DNA of 64,000 nucleotides from Candidatus Babelota bacterium (GCA_016183005.1 JACPFN010000011.1:62001-126000), one strand, 5' to 3'; counted from the first letter of the stretch, positions 9,045 to 18,742 are shown. Program-made: numbers and translations. The notes: generated by a model from the sequence alone, not told the origin.

Positions 9045-10388
9045 TTATAACGATGATTTTTTTGTAGCCAGTGAGTAAAGATAATAAACAGGAACCATGT
9101 TTTCTAAAGTAGCTCCGTGATTAGCAAGATTAGAAAGATTTAATGGTTTAAATTTTAATATCTGATTTTGCAATGTTGTATCCTGCGTACCATAGGGATT
9201 TTCATAAATACGAACGCGGCCTTTTTCGTTACCATTTACCCAAGCTGGTTCACCAAAAGCAACTATTTTTCCCTTAGAACTTAGCGATACCGAAGAACCT
9301 GCTTGATCAGTTACATTTTCACCGCTTATTGCATTACCAACCTGAATCCAATTATTTCCATCGAATTTATAAATTCGAACACGACCTATTTCATTAGCAT
9401 TTATCCAAATAGGCTCACCAAATGCAACCATTTTGCCATTCGCACTCAGTGCTACCGAAGCCCCTGCCCGATCTGTTAAATTTTCACCGTCTATAGAATT
9501 ACCAAGTTGAATCCAATTACTCCCATCAAATCTATAAACACGAACGCGTCCTTTTTGGTTACCATTCTCCCAATAAGGCTCCCCAAAGGCAATCGTTTTT
9601 CCATCCGCACTCAACGATATCGAAAGACCCGTAAAATCACTTGCATTTTCACCATTCATTGCATCACCTATCTGAAGCCAATCGTTTCCATCAAATTTAT
9701 AAACCCGAACACGACCTTTTCCACTACCATTTTCCCAATAAGGTTCCCCAAAGGCAATCGTTTTACCATTAGCGCTCAGTGATACCGAAAAACCTGCAAA
9801 ATCAGTTATGTTTTCACCGTTTATAGAATTACCGACTTGAATCCAATTACTCCCATTAAATTTATAAACACGAACACGCCCTGTAGCAATATTCCAACCG
9901 GGTTCACCAATTGCAACGGTTTGGCCATCAGAACTTAAAGTTACGGAATTACCTGCGGAATCAAGAAGACTTTCACCATCTATTGCAAGACCAACCAGGG
10001 TCCAGTTGCTTCCATCAAATTTAAAAATTCGAACACGTCCCGTAGTATTCCAACCAGGTTCACCAACAGCAACCATTTGGCCATTAGAGCTTAAGGCTAC
10101 GGAAGTACCAGCTGAATCACCAGCAGTTTCACCATCTATAGAGCTACCGACCTGAACCCAATTGCTCCCATTAAATTTAAAAATTTCAACACGTCCTGTA
10201 ACAGTAGACCAACCAGGTTGGCCAAAGGCAACCGTTTTTCCGTCAGCACTTAATGCTACCGAAGCCCCTGCCCGATCAGTCATATTTTCACCGATCATAG
10301 CGGTAGAGCTACCAATTTCAGTCCAATCAGCGCCAAAGCAATTTGTAACAAAAAAAGCATAGATCAATATGTTATTTTTATTTTGCAT
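9045..10388 (-). CDS. Exported seven-bladed propeller protein with integrin/FG-GAP-like repeats, copy A
   Basis: The frame is open upstream to 10472, but AAGGGAG at 10394-10400 lies 5 nt before ATG 10388, and the next paralogue begins with the same MQNK, so the protein has 447 residues. A signal peptide (to about residue 20) is followed by ADWTEIG and seven repeats of about 58 residues, each built on SVALSxDGKTVAFGEPxW...GRVRIFKFDGSNW.QVG. Seven copies fit one closed beta-propeller. A C-terminal tail (FKPLNLSNLANHG ... VPVYYLYSLATK) is shared with the neighbour. Such repeats usually bind ligands or surfaces; the partner is unknown. It is a tandem paralogue of the broken gene at 10557-11952. 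Confidence 0.75.
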   Translation of the reverse strand: MQNKNNILIYAFFVTNCFGADWTEIGSSTAMIGENMTDRAGASVALSADGKTVAFGQPGWSTVTGRVEIFKFNGSNWVQVGSSIDGETAGDSAGTSVALSSNGQMVAVGEPGWNTTGRVRIFKFDGSNWTLVGLAIDGESLLDSAGNSVTLSSDGQTVAIGEPGWNIATGRVRVYKFNGSNWIQVGNSINGENITDFAGFSVSLSANGKTIAFGEPYWENGSGKGRVRVYKFDGNDWLQIGDAMNGENASDFTGLSISLSADGKTIAFGEPYWENGNQKGRVRVYRFDGSNWIQLGNSIDGENLTDRAGASVALSANGKMVAFGEPIWINANEIGRVRIYKFDGNNWIQVGNAISGENVTDQAGSSVSLSSKGKIVAFGEPAWVNGNEKGRVRIYENPYGTQDTTLQNQILKFKPLNLSNLANHGATLENMVPVYYLYSLATKKSSL

Positions 10389-10393
10389 TTTTT

Positions 10394-10400
10394 CTCCCTT
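10394..10400 (-). promoter_or_regulatory. Ribosome binding site fixing the start of propeller copy A
   Basis: AAGGGAG on the minus strand, 5 nt before ATG 10388. The paralogous gene has AAAAAGGAG at 11958-11966 with identical 5-nt spacing. Confidence 0.75.
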
Positions 10401-10436
10401 TAAAAAGGTTACCGATTTTATAACAAAGATAAAAAT

Positions 10437-10467
10437 AAAGTACCACAGAATTATCCTGTGGCACTTT
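10437..10467 (-). terminator. Intrinsic terminator after propeller copy B
   Basis: 12-bp stem, 7-nt loop. As plus-strand RNA it would contain an A-C mismatch, but as minus-strand RNA the same position is a G-U pair (AAAGTGCCACAG/CTGTGGTACTTT), followed by TATTTTTATC. The hairpin therefore works best on the minus strand, where it ends the 10557-11952 unit. Confidence 0.7.
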
Positions 10468-10556
10468 ACCAAAAAAAGGCATTAAAATCTGTTCAAAATC
10501 TCAGAGAAGAATCGAACAATTAACCATGCAAAAATTTAATTCCGCAGAACAATTTT

Positions 10557-11952
10557 TTAGCCAATAATATGAGTTAACGATCTAAATTCTCCAGATGCTT
10601 TTTGTGTAGCAACTAAGTAAAGATAATAAACCGGAATCATATTTTCTAAAGCAGCTCCAGGATTAGCAAGATCAGAAAGATTTAAAGGTTTAAAATGTAA
10701 TACGTGATTTTGTATCGCTGCTCCGTCTGAAATAGGATATTTATAAACTCTAACGCGCCCTAGATTAACAGACCAAAGAGGTTCTCCAAAGGCAACTATT
10801 CCACCATTAGAGCTTAAAGCTATAGAAACACCAGCACTATCTGCATTTTCACCGTTTATTGCACTACCAAGCTGAAGCCAATTACTTCCATCACTTTTAA
10901 AAACTCTAATGCGTCCATTGTTAGCACCATTTAGCCAACCTTTTTCACCTATGGCAACTATTGTACCATCGGAACTTAAAGCTACAGAGTCACCAACAAA
11001 ATCATTGCCGTTTTCACCGTTTATTGTGTTACCAATCAAAGTCCAACTGCTTCCATCAAATGCATAAATTCTAACGCGCCCATTATTGCCGCCGCTTAAC
11101 CAATAAGGTTCACCAACAGCAACCGTTTGACCATCGGCACTTAATGCTACCGAGTCACCCGCTAAATCACCAGTATTTGAGCCGTTTATTGCAAGACCAA
11201 CTAAAATCCAGCTGCTTCCATTGAATTTAAAAACTCGAGTGCGTCCTTTAGAAGTGTCCCAGTTAGGTTCACCAATAGCAACCGTTTGACCATCAGAATT
11301 TAATGCTACGGAAAAACCGGTTGTATCACCAACATTTTCACCGTTTATAGCAAGACCAACCAGGGTCCAGCTGCTTCCATCAAATTTAAAAATTCGAACA
11401 CGTCCCGTAGCGGTAGACCAAGCAGATTCACCAATAGCAACCGTTTGACCATCAGAACTTAATGCTACGGAAGTACCAGCTGAATCACCAGCATTTTCAC
11501 CATCTATTGCAAGACCAACCAGGGTCCAGTTGCTTCCATCAAATTTAAAAATTCGAACACGTCCTTTAGACGAAGACCAAAGATTTTCTCCAATAGCAAC
11601 TGTTTGACCATCAGAGCTAAGTGCTACGGAAGTACCAGCTGAATCACCAGCATTTTCACCATCTATAGAGCTACCGACCTGAACCCAATTACTTCCATCA
11701 AATTTATAAATTTCAACACGTCCTGTTACTTCCATCAAATTTATAAATTTCAACACGTCCTGTAACAGTAGACCAAAACGGTTGGCCAAAAGCAACCGTT
11801 TTCCCGTCAGCACTTAATGCTACCGACCTACCAGCATCGCCAGGTGCCGCATCACCAGTTAAAGAATTAGGATCGCCAATTTCAGTCCAATCAGCACCAA
11901 AGCAACTTGTAACAAGAAAAGCGCTGATTAATATATATTTTTTATTTTGCAT
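10557..11952 (-). pseudogene. Exported seven-bladed propeller protein, copy B, frameshifted by a 37-bp duplication
   Basis: Translation starts at ATG 11952 (MQNKKYILISAFLVTSCFGADW), with AAAAAGGAG 5 nt upstream. It reads through the first propeller repeat and stops at about 79 residues. The remaining six repeats and the shared C-terminal tail continue in another frame to 10557. The shift lies exactly at a tandem duplication of 37 bp (11690-11726 and 11727-11763). Removing one copy leaves 1359 nt, or 452 residues, in one frame with seven blades like copy A. As sequenced, only the signal peptide and blade 1 can be made. It may be a recent mutation, a switchable contingency locus or an assembly error. 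Confidence 0.85.
11690..11763. repeat. Perfect 37-bp tandem duplication
   Basis: Two abutting identical copies, 11690-11726 and 11727-11763, each beginning TACTTCCATCAAATTTATAA and ending CAACACGTCCTGT on the plus strand. 37 is not a multiple of three, so it causes the frameshift in propeller copy B. Confidence 0.97.
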
Positions 11953-12107
11953 TTTTTCTCCTTTTTAAAATCAAATTACCCTAAACCACGACATTATTTA
12001 AAACATAAATTAATACTTTAATAGTATCTTGCACCCTTTCTCCTTTTTAAAATTAACTATTCAGATTTTAATATCCCTTAAAATATAAAATCAATATTTC
12101 ATATTAA

Positions 12108-13325
12108 TTAACAGATATTTTTCATACCACTCGTGGCAGCATAATAAACAGGAACATGATATTTTTGCTCAAAATAGCTTATAAATAAAAGCGCTATTTT
12201 TTTTATATAGTCAGATGATAACCAAATATCATTCCATAAAAATAATATCGGATAGCCCCATATTTTTTTAACCTCCCAAAAAAACTCAGAACATACAAAC
12301 AGTTGGTATATTTTTCCAGATATACCAATTAAATCATTTTGAAATTGCGCAACAGAAGCATCTGATAAAAAATCAAAGGATAATATCGGAGACTTTAAAA
12401 AGTACTCGAACCATACAGTTCTTTCCATAAATGGCATCTTATGTTTTTTAAGGTACTTACGCACAAGTGTATTGTTATGTAACAAAAGAAGAGAGTTATG
12501 CGGATTCCCGCCTGAAACTGTATATGCAGAAAGTAAAATTGGAATATTTTGAGAACTATCACACCATACCGATATAAAATGTAAAAATTCATTTACATCA
12601 AAACAAAACGTTGATTCTGGTGTTATAATAATTTGAGTTGTAGCGGTACTTTGCTTGCCAATATCGTGCGCAAGTCGATACCCTTCAAACATTGCGCCCT
12701 TTTTTTGTTGATACCACCAGGGAGTAATTATGGTTGCTCCATTTATGATATATTTTTTTTCTACCAGATATTGTTGCGCAATGAGTGTAAGTAAACAAAG
12801 AAGCAAAATATAAAATGATTGTAGTATATTATTTTTATTCGCTATCCAATTTTGTAGCCCAAATATTATGGTAAACATTCCTATGTCAGAAATATAATAT
12901 AAAGGTTTTAGGCATATTGGATATTGTGCAAGTAGTACCAAGGGATTTAATAGTGGTAATCCTTCTAATTTACCAAGCGGTAATAAAATTCCTTGCTTAA
13001 TAAATACAAAAAAAAGAATCGTCGAAATCGTTCGATGATTTTTAAAAAAATATATCCATAGAGCAGAAAATAGTGAGCACCATATCGTTATCAATATCCA
13101 AAGGACTATTCCTGTGCTATACAATAATTCTTTTTTAAAGAGCATGATAATCCAGCTCCAATGAACTCCAAAAACTATCAGCCCCCAGATAAATCCCTTT
13201 AATAATTTCTTTTCATTTCCAATTTTATAAAGGGGCATAAGAAATATCATCATGGTCACTAAGCTTAATTGAGGAACAAAAAATGTTACCGCAAAAAATA
13301 TCGCTGATAAAAATATATCTAGCAC
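12108..13325 (-). CDS. lnt: Apolipoprotein N-acyltransferase, short form
   Basis: Adds the third acyl chain to the N-terminal Cys of lipoproteins at the inner membrane. The frame opens at TTG 13331, but GGAG has better spacing (7 nt) to GTG 13325. About six N-terminal membrane segments are followed by a nitrilase-like domain. Counting from the TTG, the triad is Glu239 (IIITPESTF), Lys295 (KYLKKHKMPFMER, matching Lnt KxHLVPFGE) and Cys347 (LFVCSEFFWE). SGGNPHNSLLLLHN also matches the family. About 405 residues is shorter than the usual 500 or so; the membrane part appears compressed. It agrees with the Lol permease at 43728 and the lipoprotein at 44970. Confidence 0.82.
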   Translation of the reverse strand: MLDIFLSAIFFAVTFFVPQLSLVTMMIFLMPLYKIGNEKKLLKGFIWGLIVFGVHWSWIIMLFKKELLYSTGIVLWILITIWCSLFSALWIYFFKNHRTISTILFFVFIKQGILLPLGKLEGLPLLNPLVLLAQYPICLKPLYYISDIGMFTIIFGLQNWIANKNNILQSFYILLLCLLTLIAQQYLVEKKYIINGATIITPWWYQQKKGAMFEGYRLAHDIGKQSTATTQIIITPESTFCFDVNEFLHFISVWCDSSQNIPILLSAYTVSGGNPHNSLLLLHNNTLVRKYLKKHKMPFMERTVWFEYFLKSPILSFDFLSDASVAQFQNDLIGISGKIYQLFVCSEFFWEVKKIWGYPILFLWNDIWLSSDYIKKIALLFISYFEQKYHVPVYYAATSGMKNIC

Positions 13326-13416
13326 TTTCAAGCTCCAGCTGTTTTTTGTTTTTTTAGAAATGATATACTCTGAATATATTTATGTATATACCTATTGAAC
13401 AGGGAGTTTTTTATTT

Positions 13417-15291
13417 ATGAAAAAATATATATTAAAATTATTCTTAACAGCAAGCGTCATAAGCTTCATCGATATTCAGCCAGAAGCATTGCCATCCGTT
13501 GCTGATGTATTTGGCAACATGACAGAAGAAGAGATAACCAAACAAGTTCAGATGGGCCAACAATTTCTTGCTGATCTTGAAAAATATGGAACTCCAGAAG
13601 AAAAAACAGAATTCGAAAAAATTCTCTTAGAGACTTTAAACTCTATGTCCGAACAGGATTTCGAACAGATTCAATCTATAGCAAAAATGGTTGAGCCTCA
13701 TTTACAACCAGCTGAAACTCAACCAACCACGACTCAACCAGTACCGACACCAAAACCAGAAGAGATTGCACCAAAAATATCAGAAGATACTACAGAAAAA
13801 TTTAAAAATCTTATCACTGCTATTATAAATCGCATTGATGAAATTCTACAAAAGATTGAAAGTTCCAAAGAGTGTAAAGAAGAGCTTGATGTACGGTGGT
13901 CCAATCGTACAACTTTTAGTAGCATGAAGCGTCAGATAGCGCAACTTAAAAACAATAAGCTCGCTGAAAAATTATCTCAAAAAGATATTTCTCAAGAAGA
14001 TAAAAAAATAGTTGAATCGTTAGAAAGTTTTCTTAAAGAATTGACAGAAAAGAATAGTAAACTTCTTATTGAAGATACATTTGGCCTTTCTGATAATAAA
14101 GAGCTTGAAAATAAATATCTCAAGCAGACTAAAGAAATTCTTTCTTTATTTGATAGTTTCATTGATTCACTTATGCCCAAAATTGAGAAATTTTTAGGCA
14201 AATGGGATCCTGAGGCTTTACAACTTGCAAAAGAAGCTGCTCAAAAGGTTGACAAGGCAACGCAAGATGCAAAGGATGCTCTTAAGCGCATTCCATCTGC
14301 TGATGCTCGTTCAACACAACAAGATCGGAGTCAAAATCAGAGGGGTTCAATGTACAGGGACTATGAGACCTATCCCGATTATGGTTCATATAATTATTCG
14401 CCGGATATGTATGATCAATACAACCAAGGTGCTCGATCAAATAATTCAGAGAATGTTAATTCTAATGAAAAAAGTGGTAGTAAACTACCTGCTGCGCCCA
14501 AATCACCTGCTACAGGAAAAGATTCTCAAATAGATCAAAAGTTAAAAGATCAAGATAAAGATAAAGTAAGCAATAAGCCTAATATTTTTGATGACATTAT
14601 GGATTCAATCGATTCACATTTCGATCAGTATTCAAATGCCACCGCAAATCAAAATATTAATTTTTTAGATAAAATAGTAAACGAGGGGTATAAAGCTTTA
14701 ACTCCTGCTCTTGATGCAAAGATTAGAACGTGGGGTAAAAATGAAAGTGGAGATGATGCTTCTGGCTCTAAGCCAAATACCGAGGGTGTTAGTGAATGGA
14801 TATATCGCAGTTTTATTCCTTATACTGAATCTGTTTATAAGCAGTTAGATAATGATTATCAAAAATTTAGCACCGAATTAGATTCTGCTAAGCGTTTATT
14901 TTCTAAAATTGAAGAGTCAGCTAAAGATTTATCAGCCGAAGAAATAAAAAAAGTTTCAGCAAAGATCGATACTTTAGAAAAGCGTTTTATTTCATATCAT
15001 GATGTATATAATAGCACTATGGATACTGTAAATAATAATTTTAAAACTAACTTTAGTCTTATCGCTAATCGCGAAATTGTTGGTGATGAAATACAGGATA
15101 ACTCTGATAAGCCACAACAAGCAAAAGATATTCAACATAAATTTATTGATACATTAAAAACTCTTCTTGGCGATAAAATTTCTAGCGTTGTTGCTAATGT
15201 TAATACATTAAAATCTAACATTGAGCGCAAGATTAAGCGGAAATCAAAAAGCTCTAAGAGCAGTTCGGTAATCATGGATAAAGGTATATAA
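13417..15291 (+). CDS. Large exported coiled-coil protein of unknown function
   Basis: 624 residues, ATG start. A signal peptide spans about 1-24. Then come a helical acidic segment (MTEEEITKQVQMGQQFLADL), a Pro/Thr/Gln-rich linker at about residues 94-117, long charged helices with coiled-coil character, a Tyr-rich low-complexity part near residues 310-340 (YRDYETYPDYGSYNYSP), a Lys/Ser linker and a second helical region. The C-terminus is basic (RKIKRKSKSSKSSS). I recognise no family. The N-terminal region resembles that of the 2121-residue protein at 24897 in style (Met-Ser/Thr-Glu... helices after the leader). A terminator follows at 15338. Export is inferred; a role as a secreted effector or surface filament is possible but unproven. 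Confidence 0.7.
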   Translation: MKKYILKLFLTASVISFIDIQPEALPSVADVFGNMTEEEITKQVQMGQQFLADLEKYGTPEEKTEFEKILLETLNSMSEQDFEQIQSIAKMVEPHLQPAETQPTTTQPVPTPKPEEIAPKISEDTTEKFKNLITAIINRIDEILQKIESSKECKEELDVRWSNRTTFSSMKRQIAQLKNNKLAEKLSQKDISQEDKKIVESLESFLKELTEKNSKLLIEDTFGLSDNKELENKYLKQTKEILSLFDSFIDSLMPKIEKFLGKWDPEALQLAKEAAQKVDKATQDAKDALKRIPSADARSTQQDRSQNQRGSMYRDYETYPDYGSYNYSPDMYDQYNQGARSNNSENVNSNEKSGSKLPAAPKSPATGKDSQIDQKLKDQDKDKVSNKPNIFDDIMDSIDSHFDQYSNATANQNINFLDKIVNEGYKALTPALDAKIRTWGKNESGDDASGSKPNTEGVSEWIYRSFIPYTESVYKQLDNDYQKFSTELDSAKRLFSKIEESAKDLSAEEIKKVSAKIDTLEKRFISYHDVYNSTMDTVNNNFKTNFSLIANREIVGDEIQDNSDKPQQAKDIQHKFIDTLKTLLGDKISSVVANVNTLKSNIERKIKRKSKSSKSSSVIMDKGI

Positions 15292-15337
15292 AAAAATTAT
15301 TCCTTATTTATAATTCATATATACATTCAGAATTTAT

Positions 15338-15382
15338 AATTATAGGTCGAACAGTATTTTGTTCGACCTATAATTTTTTTTA
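15338..15382 (+). terminator. Intrinsic terminator after the coiled-coil gene
   Basis: Perfect 15-bp stem AATTATAGGTCGAAC/GTTCGACCTATAATT with an 8-nt loop, followed by TTTTTTT. Confidence 0.9.
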
Positions 15383-15463
15383 TCCATCCTTATAAATTTT
15401 ATTTCTTCATTCCTAATAAATCTTGTTCCCTATTCATATTTTTTACTCATGGCTTACAAATAG

Positions 15464-15517
15464 AAGAGGGAGGTTTCCCTTCTATTCTGCTTGCGCAAAA
15501 AGGGAAACCTCCCTCTT
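15464..15517. repeat. Perfect 18-bp inverted repeat, not a typical terminator
   Basis: AAGAGGGAGGTTTCCCTT at 15464-15481 and its exact complement at 15500-15517 enclose an 18-nt spacer. The stem is G+C-rich and no T run follows on either strand, so it is either a protein site, a structured RNA or the remains of a mobile repeat. Confidence 0.8.
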
Positions 15518-15636
15518 CGTTATCAATGATTACAAAATTAAAGAACGGAGAAAAATAGTAAGTTGTGATCTTTGAAAAAGAAGGGCTGCGTCAAAATACT
15601 CTAATCATGATACACGGTTCAAATACTCTGGTTATG

Positions 15637-15850
15637 ATGTTCTGGTAGCACACTGTCACCCTACCAACTTGCGCTCTATTCATCACAGCTTGCACGCTTT
15701 ATCCTGCTCTTTGGCAATCATGCTCGCGAAACAATAAGTCCTGATTTCAAATACCAAGCAATCAAGAATATTTTCAATCAAAGTACCCTCGACACAAAAT
15801 TTGATATCGAGGGTATAAAAAGTCTTCAAAAAAGACTTCATGAAATATGA
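15637..15850 (+). pseudogene. Relic of an M14 zinc-carboxypeptidase-like gene
   Basis: One plus-strand frame, open from just after a TGA near 15636 to TGA 15848-15850 and lacking a start, reads ...FILLFGNHARETISPDF.... The core GNHARETISP matches the zinc-binding block of M14 carboxypeptidases (HxxE, commonly G-x-HARExISP). No second zinc ligand or catalytic Glu region is seen, and the flanking frames carry stops. The local base composition is richer in G+C than the surroundings. I read this as a fragment of a lost or transferred gene; the match is short, so chance cannot be excluded. Confidence 0.35.
15819..15841 (-). terminator. Weak terminator after ileS
   Basis: On the minus strand AAGTCTT/AAGACTT (7 bp, 5-nt loop) is followed by TTTATA. 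A second hairpin (TACCCTCGA/TCGAGGGTA, 15784-15792 with 15807-15815) lies just beyond. Confidence 0.45.
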
Positions 15851-15865
15851 GTCTTGTGATGTAGA

Positions 15866-18682
15866 TTATTTTTTCAAAACATCTTTACAACGGGAACAAA
15901 GTCCATCAAGTTCATCATCTGTATTCCACTGCCAACAGCGAGGACATTTTTCACCCTGCGCCTTAAAAGCGACTACAAAAATTCCAGAAGAAATCTCTGA
16001 TAAACTAGAAATCGGTGAAGTCTGCATAGCAATTTGCGACACGATACAAAATTCTTTAATAAAAGCTGCTATATCCTGATGACCAGATTTTGTAACAATA
16101 GTCTGCATATCGAGTGTCATTCGTTCAGGCGCAACATATAACTGTACAGCTCCATCAAGAGAATGTCGTACATCACCATCTTGGCGCGCACTCTCAAGAG
16201 CCTTTAAAATTGCATTACGAATCTCAATAAAATTATTCCATGATTCTTGATACGATTCTGAATATAATTTTTTAACCATTCGGTCTAAAATATCTGTTTT
16301 TACAAAAGTTTGTAAATGAATAGAATCTTGTCCATCTTTTTTATAATGATCAAAAATCTGTTCAGATGTAAATGATAAAATTGGTGCGATTGTCGTTGTT
16401 AAAACTTGTAAAATTTCATATACAACCGTTTGAGCACTACGTCGCGCAATACCATCGGATTTTTCAACGTACAATCTATCTTTGATTATATCTAAATAAA
16501 AAGAGCTCAAATCTTTAGAACAAAAATCAGCCATCGCATGAAACGCTGCTGTAACATTACGTTGCGCATATGAATTTTGCATTACCTGATTAAACTCATG
16601 TAATCTGATTAATGCATACTGATCAATTGCAAACATTTTTTCAACGGCAACTGCATTCTGCTCATAATCAAAATCATATAAATTAGAGAGTAAAAACCGA
16701 GATGTATTACGAACCTTACGATAAACCTCAGAGATGTTTTTCAAAAGTGCCGATGAATAAATTGGATCATTTGAACAATCACTACTTGCAACCCACAAAC
16801 GAAGTCCATCTGTTCCAACCTGTTCAATAATCTCCTGTGGCGTTACCACGTTACCCAGCGATTTTGACATTTTTTTACCATGCTCATCAACCGTAAAACC
16901 ATGAGTCAAAATTTCACGCATCGGAGCAGAATTTTCAAGAACAAGTCCTGTCAAAAGTGAACTCTGAAACCATGCACGATGCTGATCTTTACCCTCAAGA
17001 TACATGCTCGCAGGAAATGCTTGTTCTGGATTATTATAAAGTACTGCAAAATGACTCACTCCAGATTCAAACCATACGTCTAAAATATCATGTTCTTTTC
17101 CAACCTGCTTACAAGAGCACTTTGGACAACTAAAATCACCAAGATCATGTATCATTACACGATCCCAGAACTCAATACCCTCTTTTTCTATACCACGCGC
17201 AGCTACCTCAATAAGCTCTAAATTCGTAAAGACATACGCGCAAGAGGTACAATGCACTGCAGGAATCGGAACACCCCAGGTTCTCTGGCGAGATAAACAC
17301 CACTCTAAACGACCTTCAAGTGTTGCAGAAAATCTATTACGTCCGGTCTCTGGATACATTTTTAATTGTTCAATTGCAGCAAGTGAACGATCCTTTAAAT
17401 TATGTTGTGATAAATTACAAAACCACTGACTCGTTGCTCTAAAAATCAATCCATTACGACAACGCCAACAATGTGGATAAGAATGACGCAAACTTGATTT
17501 AAATAAAAGCTTGTCAAGCTCAGCAAGTTTCTTAATAACCCAAATCTGTCCATCAACAACGGACATTCCCATAAGAGCTTGTGGTTGAATCTCTTTTGAA
17601 TATTTTCCATCAGTAGTCAATGGTGAATAAATTTCTAAGTTATTCTTAAGTCCAATTTCATAATCTTCAGGGCCACAACCCGGTGCACTATGCACACAAG
17701 CGGTCCCATCTTCTAATGATACAAAGTCATCACCAATAATCGGTACCATCAAGCGTGGCACAAAGGGATGATGCACGTGCCCGCCAATAAGTGCTTCTGC
17801 ATCAATAGTTGCTAAAATTTCATATGACATCCCTGCAGCAGCTGTAACCTTTGCGATCAAATCATGTCCAAGAACTACTAATTTTTCATTAATACGTACC
17901 AAGGAATATTTTGCGCCTGGCTTTAATACCACTGCTCTATTTAAAGGCAATGTCCAAGGAGTAGTCGTCCAAACCAAAAGACTAACCTCTTTATCCTCAA
18001 CATTTTTGAAAACATCTGAAGCATTTACCAGTGGAAATTGTACATACAAAGAAGGATCCTTGCGTTCTGCATATTCAATTTCAGCATTTGCTAAAACCGT
18101 TTGACAAGATGAACACCAAGGAACAGTTTTTAATTTTTTTTCGATAAAACCTTGTTCATAAAATTTACCAAAAGCACGAACAATCGACGCTTCATATGTA
18201 GTGCTCATGGTGGTATAAGGTTTTTCCCAATGCATCATAACACCAAGGCGCTTAAACTCTTCTCGCTGAATTTCAATCCACTTTTGTGCATAAGAACGAC
18301 ATGCTGTTTTTAATGCTTCACGAGAAAGACCAGATCTTTCTTGAGTGACTTTAAGCTCAATTGGCAATCCATGACAATCCCATCCAGGAATCACAGGAAC
18401 ATGCTTGCCCAACATACGCTCAGACTTACTGATAATGTCTTTAGATATCTTATTATATGCATGACCCAAATGAATATTACCATTTGCATACGGAGGACCA
18501 TCATGCAAAATAAATTTTTCTTGGCCACTATGACAATCAAATGTTTTTTGACTCAATTTTTCTTGTGCCCAACGATCAAGCATCTGTTGATCAGTTTCTT
18601 TAAAATTGGCACGTAGTGGAAAATCTGTTTTAGGCAAATTTAATGTCTGACCATAAACATTTTTGTTCGTTTCATCATGCAT
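15866..18682 (-). CDS. ileS: Isoleucyl-tRNA synthetase
   Basis: Charges tRNA-Ile. 938 residues, the normal bacterial length. HIGH-type motif HLGH at 71-74 within DGPPYANGNIHLGHAYNK, and KMSKS at 604-608. The editing domain lies between, with TTTPWTLPLNRAV at about 240-250. A C-terminal zinc site is complete: Cys913, Cys916, Cys929 and Cys932. It is divergent from the operon that ends in murD. lspA, a frequent neighbour of ileS in bacteria, is not here. No T-box leader is visible in the 120 bp upstream. Confidence 0.97.
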   Translation of the reverse strand: MHDETNKNVYGQTLNLPKTDFPLRANFKETDQQMLDRWAQEKLSQKTFDCHSGQEKFILHDGPPYANGNIHLGHAYNKISKDIISKSERMLGKHVPVIPGWDCHGLPIELKVTQERSGLSREALKTACRSYAQKWIEIQREEFKRLGVMMHWEKPYTTMSTTYEASIVRAFGKFYEQGFIEKKLKTVPWCSSCQTVLANAEIEYAERKDPSLYVQFPLVNASDVFKNVEDKEVSLLVWTTTPWTLPLNRAVVLKPGAKYSLVRINEKLVVLGHDLIAKVTAAAGMSYEILATIDAEALIGGHVHHPFVPRLMVPIIGDDFVSLEDGTACVHSAPGCGPEDYEIGLKNNLEIYSPLTTDGKYSKEIQPQALMGMSVVDGQIWVIKKLAELDKLLFKSSLRHSYPHCWRCRNGLIFRATSQWFCNLSQHNLKDRSLAAIEQLKMYPETGRNRFSATLEGRLEWCLSRQRTWGVPIPAVHCTSCAYVFTNLELIEVAARGIEKEGIEFWDRVMIHDLGDFSCPKCSCKQVGKEHDILDVWFESGVSHFAVLYNNPEQAFPASMYLEGKDQHRAWFQSSLLTGLVLENSAPMREILTHGFTVDEHGKKMSKSLGNVVTPQEIIEQVGTDGLRLWVASSDCSNDPIYSSALLKNISEVYRKVRNTSRFLLSNLYDFDYEQNAVAVEKMFAIDQYALIRLHEFNQVMQNSYAQRNVTAAFHAMADFCSKDLSSFYLDIIKDRLYVEKSDGIARRSAQTVVYEILQVLTTTIAPILSFTSEQIFDHYKKDGQDSIHLQTFVKTDILDRMVKKLYSESYQESWNNFIEIRNAILKALESARQDGDVRHSLDGAVQLYVAPERMTLDMQTIVTKSGHQDIAAFIKEFCIVSQIAMQTSPISSLSEISSGIFVVAFKAQGEKCPRCWQWNTDDELDGLCSRCKDVLKK

Positions 18683-18742
18683 AACAAACTACCTCTTGGT
18701 AAATTAAAAAACATGAAAATAAAATATCAAAAAAACTGACTT

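Larger units (their letters stand above)
15292..15865. other. 574-bp gap with terminators, an inverted repeat and decayed coding sequence
   Basis: This gap holds a terminator (15338), a separate 18-bp inverted repeat (15464-15517), a G+C-richer stretch with a carboxypeptidase-like relic (about 15637-15850) and two small hairpins near the end of ileS. I found no tRNA; GGTTCAAATAC near 15618 lacks a pairing stem. Confidence 0.6.

Noticed and set aside
9507-9782. Plus-strand open frame across the propeller gene
   Set aside because: It is antisense to the repeat region, mirrors the repeat period and has no ribosome binding site or family match.
15600-15640. tRNA-like T-loop GGTTCAAATAC
   Set aside because: The flanking bases do not pair to form a T stem and no acceptor or anticodon stem fits.
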